Assembly (NCBI GenBank): GCA_002170395.1
Contig: NHEJ01000002.1
Span: forward strand, 196,499-232,583
Origin: Betaproteobacteria bacterium TMED82
Lineage (GTDB): Bacteria > Pseudomonadota > Gammaproteobacteria > Burkholderiales > Burkholderiaceae_A
DNA length: 36,085 nucleotides
Direction: 5' to 3'
Part shown: positions 15,495 through 22,933 of the stretch, in pieces
Numbering within the stretch: position 1 is the first letter of the stretch
Layout of the letters: every line of letters starts with the position of its first letter
Made by a program: the position numbers and the translations under genes
Notes under the pieces: model-generated
Databases searched by the model: none
What the model saw: only the letters and a program-made list of their open reading frames with translations
What the model was told of the DNA's origin: nothing

Positions 15495-15869
15495 TTAATC
15501 CTCCACTGGTCCCCCAGCCTCCTTCCAATCGCTAAACCCCCCGACATTAAACACTTTAGAGTATCCCATGTCTATTAAAGTTTCTCCAGTCAGTGCTGCC
15601 ATGCCGCCAGCGGCACAAACCAGATAAATATTTTTTTCTCTATCCAAAGATTTATGATGAAAAGGTGTGTTTGGATCAGCAGCAAATTCGATAAAGCCTC
15701 GGGGAATCCTCAATGCCCCTTTAATAGTTCCCGTTGCAACAATATCCAATCCGTCCCTAACATCTATAAAAATCACATCTTCACTACCATGATTTTCTAT
15801 AGCGCCTTGAACAGAGATTTTTGGAACCTTTTTATTTGCATTGTCCAGCGCGCCTTGAGCAGTTTTCAT
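15495..15869 (-). CDS. rhodanese-like single-domain protein
   Basis: A 124-residue cytoplasmic protein with the rhodanese fold: VIFIDVRDGLDI (CH2A region), TIKGALRIPRG, the active loop YLVCAAGGMAAL with the persulfide-forming Cys (about residue 86), and the C-terminal GYSKVFNVGGFSDWKEAGG. Single-domain rhodaneses transfer sulfane sulfur to cyanide, thiols or protein partners. The loop has Gly-Met where many enzymes have a Gly-x-Arg pattern, so substrate preference may differ. It lies upstream of, and reads towards, the OhrR-type gene with a 118-base gap; co-transcription is possible. Confidence 0.88.
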   Translation of the reverse strand: MKTAQGALDNANKKVPKISVQGAIENHGSEDVIFIDVRDGLDIVATGTIKGALRIPRGFIEFAADPNTPFHHKSLDREKNIYLVCAAGGMAALTGETLIDMGYSKVFNVGGFSDWKEAGGPVED

Positions 15870-16003
15870 AATAACCTCGAATCAAAAGAGCTACACCTAA
15901 TGGTATAAAATAATACAAGCATTACCAAGCTTTTTATCATAATCTACTCAAAAGAGGAACTTTTGCTCAATTTTTGCCTCTCTTTTCATTTATGGAGGTG
16001 TTT

Positions 16004-16138
16004 ATGAAATCAGTTTTGTTCTCAATAATTCTTTCCTTAAGCGCTATTATTGGTTCTTCGCTGGCACATGCTCACTGTGGGGATGCCGATATGCACGCCG
16101 ACAAGCCAAAAGAAGAGGAGAAAGAAAAAGAATCTTAA
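16004..16138 (+). CDS. 44-residue exported His/Cys-containing peptide
   Basis: A short gene with an excellent ribosome binding site (GGAGGTG, 15994-16000) and an ATG at 16004. The product has a complete signal peptide (hydrophobic core about residues 4-20, cleavage near LAHA). The mature peptide starts HCGDADMHAD and ends in a Lys/Glu run. His, Cys and Asp close together suggest metal or thiol binding in the periplasm, which is inference. A strong terminator follows the stop, so it is a compact one-gene unit. I do not recognise a named family. Confidence 0.75.
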   Translation: MKSVLFSIILSLSAIIGSSLAHAHCGDADMHADKPKEEEKEKES

Positions 16139-16164
16139 TTATTGGACTCCAGTGACGTTCAATG

Positions 16165-16192
16165 GGGCTAGATTAAACTAGCCCTTTTTTTT
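16165..16192 (+). terminator. strong Rho-independent terminator
   Basis: GGGCTAG (16165-16171) and CTAGCCC (16178-16184) form a perfect 7-bp GC-rich stem with a 6-base loop, followed directly by eight T. It sits 26 bases after the stop of the 44-residue peptide gene. Confidence 0.92.
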
Positions 16193-16259
16193 GAGAGTGC
16201 CTTATGATTTATTTGGCAATTTTAGAGGTATCAAGCTGATTTATTCAAATAACATTTCA

Positions 16260-16724
16260 TTAAGCAAAAACATCGATTAGTAGTCCTCCGTTCCTTGGAC
16301 TAGAAATTCCGTTTTCAGACAAATATTGGGAAAGTTTATCTCGTATTTCGTCAGGATCTAGCCCTAAAGTCTTCAAGTCTTTAATTTCTTCAATCACGGA
16401 AAAGAGTTGCTTGCCCGAAAGTTTTGCTAAAACTCCCCTATTCTCAATGTTAGGAGCGTCCAAACCATTTTCTTTATACTGACTGGGAGGTATTATCCCA
16501 TTTTCTTCCAAAAAGCCATCGACAACATACTGGATATCCTGGAAGGTTTCGCCGTTCTTGTTCATTGAGTCAATGGTATTTAAAATAGAGTCTCTCTTTT
16601 CATTAGTGAGACCTTTGCCAAATTCATGAATAACTTTGCTATGAATAGTTTGGACGGGTCCTTTCCTAGCAAACTGAGCGCTATTAGAGGAAGTGCTACT
16701 TATATTTGATATCGAAAAATCCAT
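16260..16724 (-). CDS. 154-residue protein with an internal duplication, unknown
   Basis: Two copies of a helical unit of about 35 residues are visible, at about residues 47-80 and 110-143. Both end in a similar segment: FLEENGIIPP in the first and YLSENGISSP in the second. Each starts with an Ile/Val-rich helix and contains a charged turn. The N-terminus is rich in Ser and Asn, with no signal peptide. I do not recognise the family. It lies with, but is not tightly spaced to, a membrane protein gene upstream on the same strand. The duplication argues for a real, evolved gene. Confidence 0.65.
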   Translation of the reverse strand: MDFSISNISSTSSNSAQFARKGPVQTIHSKVIHEFGKGLTNEKRDSILNTIDSMNKNGETFQDIQYVVDGFLEENGIIPPSQYKENGLDAPNIENRGVLAKLSGKQLFSVIEEIKDLKTLGLDPDEIRDKLSQYLSENGISSPRNGGLLIDVFA

Positions 16725-16849
16725 AATTAAGCCTATTCATAAAAACCGACCTTACAAGTAGCGTATCGGATCCTTTCTATAAAACTTTAGTTTTTCTTAC
16801 ATGAAAAGGGGCACTTAATTAAAACAGAGCCATCTTCGCAGCTAATATA

Positions 16850-17269
16850 TCAAGTTCTATCCGCTTTTTGTTTTCTTGCAAAGCGAAAAGATTGAACACA
16901 CAAAAACACAAAAAAGAATCCTGTTGAAAATAACATTAATTTTGAAATTGCTGCAAAAATATTGGAAAAAGGATCTTGACCCATAATCAGAGTACGAAAA
17001 AAATCTGCGCCCCCCAAAAAAACTAACAACCCCACGGTAGCAACTAAATGCATGAATAATTTTTGTTTATTTCTGAATATGATAGAAAGTACTGCAAATA
17101 TTATTAGAAGTAAACCAAAGAATGACGGTATTAAGGCCGTAACAGACTGGCTTCCACTAATAAAAGTGATGACAACTCCCCACAGAACTAGAAATGTACC
17201 ATAGTAAATGGAAATCATTTCTATACTTTGTTTGAATATCTTGAACTCTTGCATTGTTCCTTCAATCAT
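16850..17269 (-). CDS. four-helix inner-membrane protein, unknown
   Basis: The 139-residue product has four hydrophobic segments (about residues 20-38, 42-63, 70-88 and 105-127), short loops and a basic C-terminus (RFARKQKADRT), so both ends should face the cytoplasm. No channel or transporter signature is recognisable. It starts 33 bases after the DUF4214 gene on the same strand, and co-transcription is plausible. A Met at residue 6 is a possible later start. Confidence 0.7.
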   Translation of the reverse strand: MIEGTMQEFKIFKQSIEMISIYYGTFLVLWGVVITFISGSQSVTALIPSFFGLLLIIFAVLSIIFRNKQKLFMHLVATVGLLVFLGGADFFRTLIMGQDPFSNIFAAISKLMLFSTGFFFVFLCVQSFRFARKQKADRT

Positions 17270-17302
17270 TAAAATTAGTTTTAATCACTAAACAGCTTTC
17301 CA

Positions 17303-18688
17303 CTAGGCCGGAAAAAAAATTCCGTTCTCAATTTGTGATCCGACAAGAGTAACATTTTCTGGTGACTCCGCAAAGAAAACTAGCGTGGTGGCTTTATCCG
17401 TTGTGCCGTTATTAAATCGATCAACATAATACTCAACCTCAAAGTCTGCGGGACTACGACTTAATACGTTGGTATACAAAGCATTTATATAATCCTCATC
17501 ACTCAGGCCATCTCCGTATTTTCCTTTAAACTCTGGCGATGCCAAAAAATTATTTGCTACTTCTGTAATAGACAAACCATTCGTTTCTATATCATTCATA
17601 TGAAAGGCTACTCCTGCAATATCTGGAGTTCTTGCAAAAGCAGCTTGATATAATCGATACGCTTGGCCGGCTACCTCACCCTGATCGATATCAATTGCTA
17701 AAATTCCGTCAGCCAATGAAATTCTGTTGTAATCTTTTATGGTGTCAAATCCAAATTCCCCTGAACTGAGCACCCATACTTCAGCACTTGGATTTAAACG
17801 ATTAACTGTTAAATCATTAAAATTTGCCGGCACCATAAATGTAGTTGCCTCAGACGAGGACTGAAAAAACTCGTTACTACTTGAATTTATGTTGGAGGAA
17901 GACATTCCAATTTTACTTGCCAAGGCGCTTGTTTCTGGATATAAATGTTCTAACCCAGCGAAAATTGCGTAAGAAGGATTTGGCGAATTAGCTAATGGGG
18001 ACATTTGACTATAAGCTCCAAAAGTCCCGGCAATTCCGTCTCCACCATAAATAAATTGTAAAGCTTGAATATCTAATGGCTGAAACTCAGAATGAAAACC
18101 TCCTTGTTCGTTGTAAGACATTAATGTGTTTGAAGTATTATCCAGGGAAGAGTCAAGCCTCACCGTCGATAGTTCTACATCTAAAAGACCAAGGCTGTGT
18201 CCTAATTCGTGCAGCAGAGTTTCATAACCTCGGGTACCGGGTGTAATATCCGTTGGTGACTGAGTATCTGTGTCTATATATATTAATTGTTGAATATCTG
18301 ATTCTGTTAACTCTCCTGTTTCAGTATTGAAAGAATATGAAAAAGAAGAAATGGCAAGACCAATAGTATTTTCGGAGATAATGTCAGCATTATAAAAAAA
18401 TATATCTGCATTATTTGAATTAAATTCTTCCACGTGAGTAAGACCTGTAATTCTATCAATATACGCCAAAGCTGTTTTCACATGCTCTTGTTGTACATCC
18501 AAAAACTTAGTTACATTTCGTACACCACTTACAGCAGAATCGTTTATTATGTCAAAAGAATATCGAACTATGCTATCGTCTATCTTCCAATTCCAGTTAG
18601 TTATCTGATTTGGATCAAAAATTAGACTGTCTATACTATTATTACCGCTTAGCAGACTTGTGTTGATTTGCGAGTCAGTCAAAGACAT
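17303..18688 (-). CDS. secreted M10-like metalloprotease domain with C-terminal DUF4214
   Basis: This 461-residue protein has a zinc-binding motif HELGHSLGLLD (about residues 160-170) and a downstream LMSYN Met-turn (about 189-193), as in metzincin peptidases of the serralysin/matrixin group. Residues about 340-440 form a DUF4214 domain (AYRLYQAAFARTPDIAGVAFH and a second helical repeat, ALYTNVLSRSPADFE). There is no N-terminal signal peptide and I see no GGxGxD calcium repeats. DUF4214 proteins are commonly type I secretion substrates, so C-terminal signal-dependent export is inferred. The last 23 residues nearly match the partial gene at the right edge. Confidence 0.85.
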   Translation of the reverse strand: MSLTDSQINTSLLSGNNSIDSLIFDPNQITNWNWKIDDSIVRYSFDIINDSAVSGVRNVTKFLDVQQEHVKTALAYIDRITGLTHVEEFNSNNADIFFYNADIISENTIGLAISSFSYSFNTETGELTESDIQQLIYIDTDTQSPTDITPGTRGYETLLHELGHSLGLLDVELSTVRLDSSLDNTSNTLMSYNEQGGFHSEFQPLDIQALQFIYGGDGIAGTFGAYSQMSPLANSPNPSYAIFAGLEHLYPETSALASKIGMSSSNINSSSNEFFQSSSEATTFMVPANFNDLTVNRLNPSAEVWVLSSGEFGFDTIKDYNRISLADGILAIDIDQGEVAGQAYRLYQAAFARTPDIAGVAFHMNDIETNGLSITEVANNFLASPEFKGKYGDGLSDEDYINALYTNVLSRSPADFEVEYYVDRFNNGTTDKATTLVFFAESPENVTLVGSQIENGIFFPA

Positions 18689-18726
18689 GCTTTGGATATC
18701 CCTGAAAAGTTACTGGTAATTTTTAT

Positions 18727-18767
18727 TTGCCTAACTCTCGCCATCATACTATTATATTTTTATAATA
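18727..18767 (+). promoter_or_regulatory. candidate sigma-70 promoter overlapping an 18-bp palindrome
   Basis: TTGCCT (18727-18732) and TATTAT (18750-18755) are spaced by 17 bases, matching a sigma-70 promoter moderately. TATTATA, TTTT and TATAATA (18750-18767) form a perfect 7-bp-arm palindrome. Transcription would start close to the ATG at 18769, which favours the later ATG at 18808 as translation start for the methyltransferase. Confidence 0.4.
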
Positions 18768-18807
18768 AATGAAAATAAAATTTTCTTTTCCCTATGACTA
18801 TAAAATA

Positions 18808-19671
18808 ATGATGAACAATAAATACAAAGCTAAAATATTTCTCGGTTATCTCATCTTTCTAGCGCTGTTGATCCAATCATTTCAACCCCTAACAGCCGAT
18901 CCAATCCTATCGTTTAAAGAAATTTTAAAAGCTGACCATCGGAGCTCAAAAAATAAAATGAGGGATAAATTTAGAAACCCACAAGAAACTTTGGAATTTT
19001 TTGGTGTCAGGGGAAATGAAACTGTTTTAGAAATTACACCTGGAATGGGTTGGTATACAGAAATTCTAGCTCCCTTAATTTCGAAAGAAGGAGTTTTCTA
19101 TGTTGCAAATTATAGTTTGGAAAATGTTATACCCTCGCAACATTTTAGCAAACGATACATTTCATTGTTGAAAAGAGTAGATTCAAGTTACAGAGATAAG
19201 TTAAAAAGTAATCCTAAAATCTATTCAGAAATTAACTACGTAACATTTAATCCTAAAAATCCTATTTTTGACTTAAAAGAAAAAATTGATGTAGTTTTGA
19301 CTTTTAGAAATATTCATAACTGGTCGAAAGCACAGACAGCCGAAATTATTTTTGCAAGCTTTTTTAATTCGTTGAAAAGAGGCGGTACATTGGGTGTTGT
19401 TGAGCATCGAGCAAAACCAGGTACTCCACTGCTAAAACAAATTGAAACTGGTTATATGACAGAAAATGTTGTAAAGAATCTGGCAAAAAAAGCCGGATTT
19501 AGATTTGAGGGAAGTTCTGAAATCAATAAAAATCCAAGAGACACCACAAAACACGCTAGTGGTGTATGGACTTTATTACCAATTCAAAGAGGACTCAAGG
19601 GTCAAGAAAAAGTAGAGTATGCAAAAATTGGAGAAAGTGACAGAATGACTCTTAAATTTAAAAAACCGTAA
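18808..19671 (+). CDS. exported class I methyltransferase (COG4798 type)
   Basis: From the ATG at 18808 the product has 287 residues with a signal peptide (MMNNKYKAKIFLGYLIFLAL, cleavage near LTADP). A SAM-binding domain follows: TVLEITPGMGWYTEIL, then DVVLTFRNIHNW and LKRGGTLGVVEHR. COG4798 proteins are unusual predicted methyltransferases that carry export signals. How they would obtain SAM outside the cytoplasm and what they modify is not established. An in-frame ATG at 18769 would add 13 residues but spoils the signal peptide and sits at the promoter. The SprT-like gene follows 44 bases later. Confidence 0.8.
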   Translation: MMNNKYKAKIFLGYLIFLALLIQSFQPLTADPILSFKEILKADHRSSKNKMRDKFRNPQETLEFFGVRGNETVLEITPGMGWYTEILAPLISKEGVFYVANYSLENVIPSQHFSKRYISLLKRVDSSYRDKLKSNPKIYSEINYVTFNPKNPIFDLKEKIDVVLTFRNIHNWSKAQTAEIIFASFFNSLKRGGTLGVVEHRAKPGTPLLKQIETGYMTENVVKNLAKKAGFRFEGSSEINKNPRDTTKHASGVWTLLPIQRGLKGQEKVEYAKIGESDRMTLKFKKP

Positions 19672-19715
19672 GTCAAGTGATGGTTTTGAGTTTCCTCAAT
19701 TAGTAGTTTTAAGCC

Positions 19716-20333
19716 ATGTCTAAAATCGTAACTAGAGAACATTGGTTGCAAGTGGCTGTTGGTCATATCCGCCCTATTTTTCAAGAAAGAGGTTTTTCTA
19801 TACCGAAAGTTAGAGTTTCCTGTGGCTTTCCCAGCACCTCGAGACGGGGTAGCGCTGTTGGACAATGTTGGGGAAGTTCCTTTTCAGCCGATGGAGTTAA
19901 CGAGATATTTGTTACGCCAATATTCGACAAGCCATTAGACGTCTTAGATACTCTTGTTCACGAATTGGTACACGCAATCGATGATTGTAAACATAAACAT
20001 GGTAAAGAGTTTAAAAAAATTGCCTTATCGGTTGGGCTGGAGGGAAAAATGATTAACGCCACTGCCGGGCCAAAATTGAAGAAAAGACTTGAATATATAG
20101 CAAGAAAAATTGAAAAATTAAACGGAAAGTATCCACACGGAGCTATGAGTTTTCCAATTGCTAATACTTCCAAACAAACAAGAATCAATCCAAAAGCCGA
20201 ATGTCCCATATGTGGTTTTACCGTAACATTGAGCATGCGTTTTTTAAAGGTAGGGCCTCCGATTTGTCCTAAAGATTCTGTATTAATGGAAAAAAAAGGC
20301 AAGTGGCCTTCCAATGAGGTAACTGCCAGCTGA
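19716..20333 (+). CDS. SprT-like zinc metallopeptidase-fold protein
   Basis: The 205-residue protein carries the SprT-like motif TLVHELVHAIDD (His82, Glu83, His86) with a third His in HKHGKEF (about residue 95) for zinc. A C-terminal zinc-ribbon-like segment begins CPICGF and ends CPKD. The fold resembles SprT/Spartan-type proteases, but many bacterial members have no demonstrated protease activity. No signal peptide, so cytoplasmic. It is in the same direction as the upstream methyltransferase and may share its transcript, though no functional link is known. Confidence 0.85.
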   Translation: MSKIVTREHWLQVAVGHIRPIFQERGFSIPKVRVSCGFPSTSRRGSAVGQCWGSSFSADGVNEIFVTPIFDKPLDVLDTLVHELVHAIDDCKHKHGKEFKKIALSVGLEGKMINATAGPKLKKRLEYIARKIEKLNGKYPHGAMSFPIANTSKQTRINPKAECPICGFTVTLSMRFLKVGPPICPKDSVLMEKKGKWPSNEVTAS

Positions 20334-20730
20334 GGAATTCAGTTTTTCTAAAAGTTTGACCAATGCATCTGTAAGCAAAATAATATTTCACTGAACTAAT
20401 TTAATTGAGTCGTCCATAGTATCAGAATCACTTACATAAAACTTAAGCAGTAAAAAACTCTGTGAATATCTTAAAACTAGTTTCTCCAAATGCTAATTCC
20501 TTGATGCTCAATAAGTCTAGTTTTTTCTCAGTGATTAAAGTATTGGTTCAAATCTGTAGCTGCGCTTTCTATCCTCATAAAAAATATGAAAATGTCTCCT
20601 GCATCACATAATCCCAACTAATTTTTAATTAAATGTTCTTTAACTTTGCAAAAATTAGTTTTCTTGAAGAAAGCAAAAAAAGAAATCTAAAAAAGAGTAA
20701 AAACCTTGTGCTAATTTAATCAGTCCTATT
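20334..20730. other. 400-bp spacer between converging genes
   Basis: AT-rich, with no supported gene or clear terminator. A tRNA T-loop-like GGTTCAAATC near 20544 lacks pairing flanks and is not a tRNA. Confidence 0.4.
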
Positions 20731-21717
20731 TTAAAAAAGTCTTCCTTTAGAGACTATCTCTCCTTTCGAGCCACGCTGCTCAAGCGCTTGATAAAAATCT
20801 TCTAGAGTTTCTTTGCCATATTCTGGGGTATTCTCTGGCGTATACTTGTTTGTTTCCTGGTTCCAAACAACCATTGACTCTGTTGCATAGTAATATCCAA
20901 TATTCAGAAACTCTAGATAATTTTTTATATTTTTAGAAAAAACGGAAGCTGGAACAAGTAAAAATCGTAAAATTCTAAATATCCTACTCGGCACATATAG
21001 ATATTTTTCTTTCTTACCAATAACTTTAAAAAGTAATGCTCCTTGTTGTCTGGGTGTGAGTGCCGGACCCGGTCCCCCTACTGGTAAAATTTTTCTCTCA
21101 TATTTTGAAAATCTTAGACAATCACAAATGAAATTAGCCAAGTCAGTCGCAGAAATAGGTTTGCAACAAGTTTTCTCCCCTGAGTCAAAAAGAATGAAAG
21201 CCTTACTTTTTTTTAATCTATCAAACTGGCCTGCTAGGGACTTAAAAAAAGCGGTAGGTCGAATGATACTGTAGTTCAAACCCGACTTTATCAAAAGTTT
21301 CTCAAATGAAAGTTTGGCGAACTGAAATTCTAATTTTGGTTTTTGTAAACAAATCGCAGATAGAAAAACAAATTTTTTAATTTGATATTTCTGAGCGAAC
21401 ACGAGTAGATTTTTATTCGCTTCATAGTCAATACTCCATGATTCTTCAGCCGATCCTGATCTACTTCCTAGACAAGAAATAATAGCGGAAAACTCTTTTC
21501 CTTTTTCTTTAAAAAACTTATTTTCTAAATTGAAATCTGATGCTACGTAATAAAAAATAACATTCGTAGTCTTAAACATCTCTACTTTTTTTAGAGACTC
21601 AATATTGCGACCAATACAGACTATAGAATAACCCTGAAGGCACAAACACTGTAGGACCTTCCGCCCAATATAACCCGTTGCCCCGGCTAATAATATTAAA
21701 TTGTTTGCGTCACTCAT
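20731..21717 (-). CDS. BciA-type divinyl chlorophyllide 8-vinyl reductase homologue (NAD(P)-binding SDR)
   Basis: A 328-residue protein with an N-terminal Rossmann motif LLAGATGYIGRKVL (about residues 8-21) and segments that follow BciA closely by memory: SCLGSRSGSAEESWSIDYEAN, KKFVFLSAICLQKPKLEFQFAK, SIIRPTAFFKSLAGQ, CCKPISATDLANFICDCL, LPVGGPGPALTPRQQG and YYATESMVVWN. BciA reduces the 8-vinyl group of divinyl chlorophyllide with NADPH. No bacteriochlorophyll, carotenoid or reaction-centre gene is visible here. Either bciA lies away from a photosynthesis cluster elsewhere, or this homologue acts on another substrate. Confidence 0.8.
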   Translation of the reverse strand: MSDANNLILLAGATGYIGRKVLQCLCLQGYSIVCIGRNIESLKKVEMFKTTNVIFYYVASDFNLENKFFKEKGKEFSAIISCLGSRSGSAEESWSIDYEANKNLLVFAQKYQIKKFVFLSAICLQKPKLEFQFAKLSFEKLLIKSGLNYSIIRPTAFFKSLAGQFDRLKKSKAFILFDSGEKTCCKPISATDLANFICDCLRFSKYERKILPVGGPGPALTPRQQGALLFKVIGKKEKYLYVPSRIFRILRFLLVPASVFSKNIKNYLEFLNIGYYYATESMVVWNQETNKYTPENTPEYGKETLEDFYQALEQRGSKGEIVSKGRLF

Positions 21718-22064
21718 GGTTTGATATACAACATTTTATTGAACATTTCCTGCTATGCGCAACTCCTCAAAATTAGACGTATACGCTTACTCAAATCTGT
21801 CTTCTTTTCCTCTATTCTATTCTTATTTCCCCCAGCCCTTCGCTGAAAAATTGTTACTCATAGAGGTTTGAAAGAGTCCCACCAGTACTTGTCGTGATAA
21901 ATGCATAGAGCACCTTCAAAATAATAGGTTCAATACTAAATCATACAATACAGGTAATGTTCTAGTCTGCTAAACCCTGCAAGTTGATCAAAAATATTCT
22001 TTTTGTCATAAATCTTTAGTAGATAGTTATGCAGTCGAACGCATGTGCCTGCCTCAGATATTAA
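21718..22064. other. 350-bp spacer left of the gene remnant
   Basis: No supported frame. It should hold the promoter of the BciA homologue (minus strand) at its left end. No strong repeat is seen. Confidence 0.35.
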
Positions 22065-22235
22065 GATATTGTTAAGCAACAAACAAGCGCTGTAGGATTG
22101 GCTATTCCAGTAATACCAGCAGGAATTCCTAGTATGGCTACTAAAAAATACTACGGTAGAAAAGATCCATACAATGTTTTGTTACTAGAGAAAAATGGTA
22201 AATCATGGATATTTAATACATATAATCAACACTAG
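22065..22235 (+). pseudogene. probable gene remnant, 3' part intact
   Basis: An open frame ending at TAG 22233-22235 encodes a protein-like segment: hydrophobic VGLAIPVIPAGIP, then MATKKYYGRKDPYNVLLLEK and NGKSWIFNTYNQH. It has no normal start codon at its 5' end and no ribosome binding site. Just upstream, another frame (22042-22095) also reads protein-like and stops at the junction. A frameshifted or truncated small membrane or lipoprotein gene is the simplest reading. An ATG at 22134 could alternatively start a 33-residue peptide. Confidence 0.35.
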
Positions 22236-22289
22236 CGATCACCGATTTCTGCAAATAATCTATATAAAATGTATACCTCTTTTAAAATA

Positions 22290-22925
22290 CTAAGGTAGGT
22301 TTATTAGCTTGTGGGTTTGAACAGATAATCTCCAAAGAGGATGTTTAAGGCAATAGTCAATTGCCGCTAGCGTATTAGCCTGTTTTTGCTTGTTATCCAT
22401 TGGTTGAAGAAAAAAATACTTAAAATTCATGTGAACAAATTGCTCCGGTTGTATACCTTTTTGCGGAAAAATAAGCTTTAACTCGTCGCCAGACTTTTGT
22501 ATAAGATTAGCTCCATACTTTGGGCTAACACAAATCCAATCGATCAACTCCGGACATTTAATTGTTCCATTAGTTTCAATTGCTACTTCAAATTTGAATG
22601 ATTGAAGACATTGAATTAATTCTGTATTAGCTTGTAACAAAGGCTCACCCCCGGTCAAAACAACAAATCGCTTTCCTTTGATTTGTCTGGGCCATACTGA
22701 GACTATAGCCTTCACCAATTCCACCGAGGATAAATATTTCTTTCCTAAATTTCCGTCAGTTCCTAAAAAATCAGTATCACAAAATTTACACACAGCATTT
22801 TCCCTATCTTTCTCTCTACCTGACCAGAGATTACAACCGCTGAACCTACAAAAAACAGCCGGACGGCCAGTATGCTGACCTTCCCCCTGCAGTGTGTAAT
22901 AAATCTCCTTGATATTGTAAGACAT
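22290..22925 (-). CDS. queE: 7-carboxy-7-deazaguanine synthase QueE
   Basis: A 211-residue radical SAM protein: EIYYTLQGEGQHTGRPAVFCRFSGCNLW at the start, then the cluster-binding Cys at about 31, 46 and 49. The spacing C-x14-C-x2-C is that of proteobacterial QueE, not the classic CxxxCxxC. TGGEPLLQ and ETNGT follow. It converts 6-carboxy-tetrahydropterin to 7-carboxy-7-deazaguanine, the third step to preQ0 and queuosine. It begins eight bases after queD in the same operon. Confidence 0.95.
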   Translation of the reverse strand: MSYNIKEIYYTLQGEGQHTGRPAVFCRFSGCNLWSGREKDRENAVCKFCDTDFLGTDGNLGKKYLSSVELVKAIVSVWPRQIKGKRFVVLTGGEPLLQANTELIQCLQSFKFEVAIETNGTIKCPELIDWICVSPKYGANLIQKSGDELKLIFPQKGIQPEQFVHMNFKYFFLQPMDNKQKQANTLAAIDYCLKHPLWRLSVQTHKLINLP

Positions 22926-22933
22926 AGTAATTG

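Noticed and set aside
17303-18688. Calling this protein a serralysin with RTX repeats
   Set aside because: The zinc motif and Met-turn are present, but no GGxGxD nonapeptide repeats are visible.
20540-20565. GGTTCAAATC resembling a tRNA T-loop
   Set aside because: The flanking bases do not pair as a T-stem and no acceptor or anticodon arm can be found.
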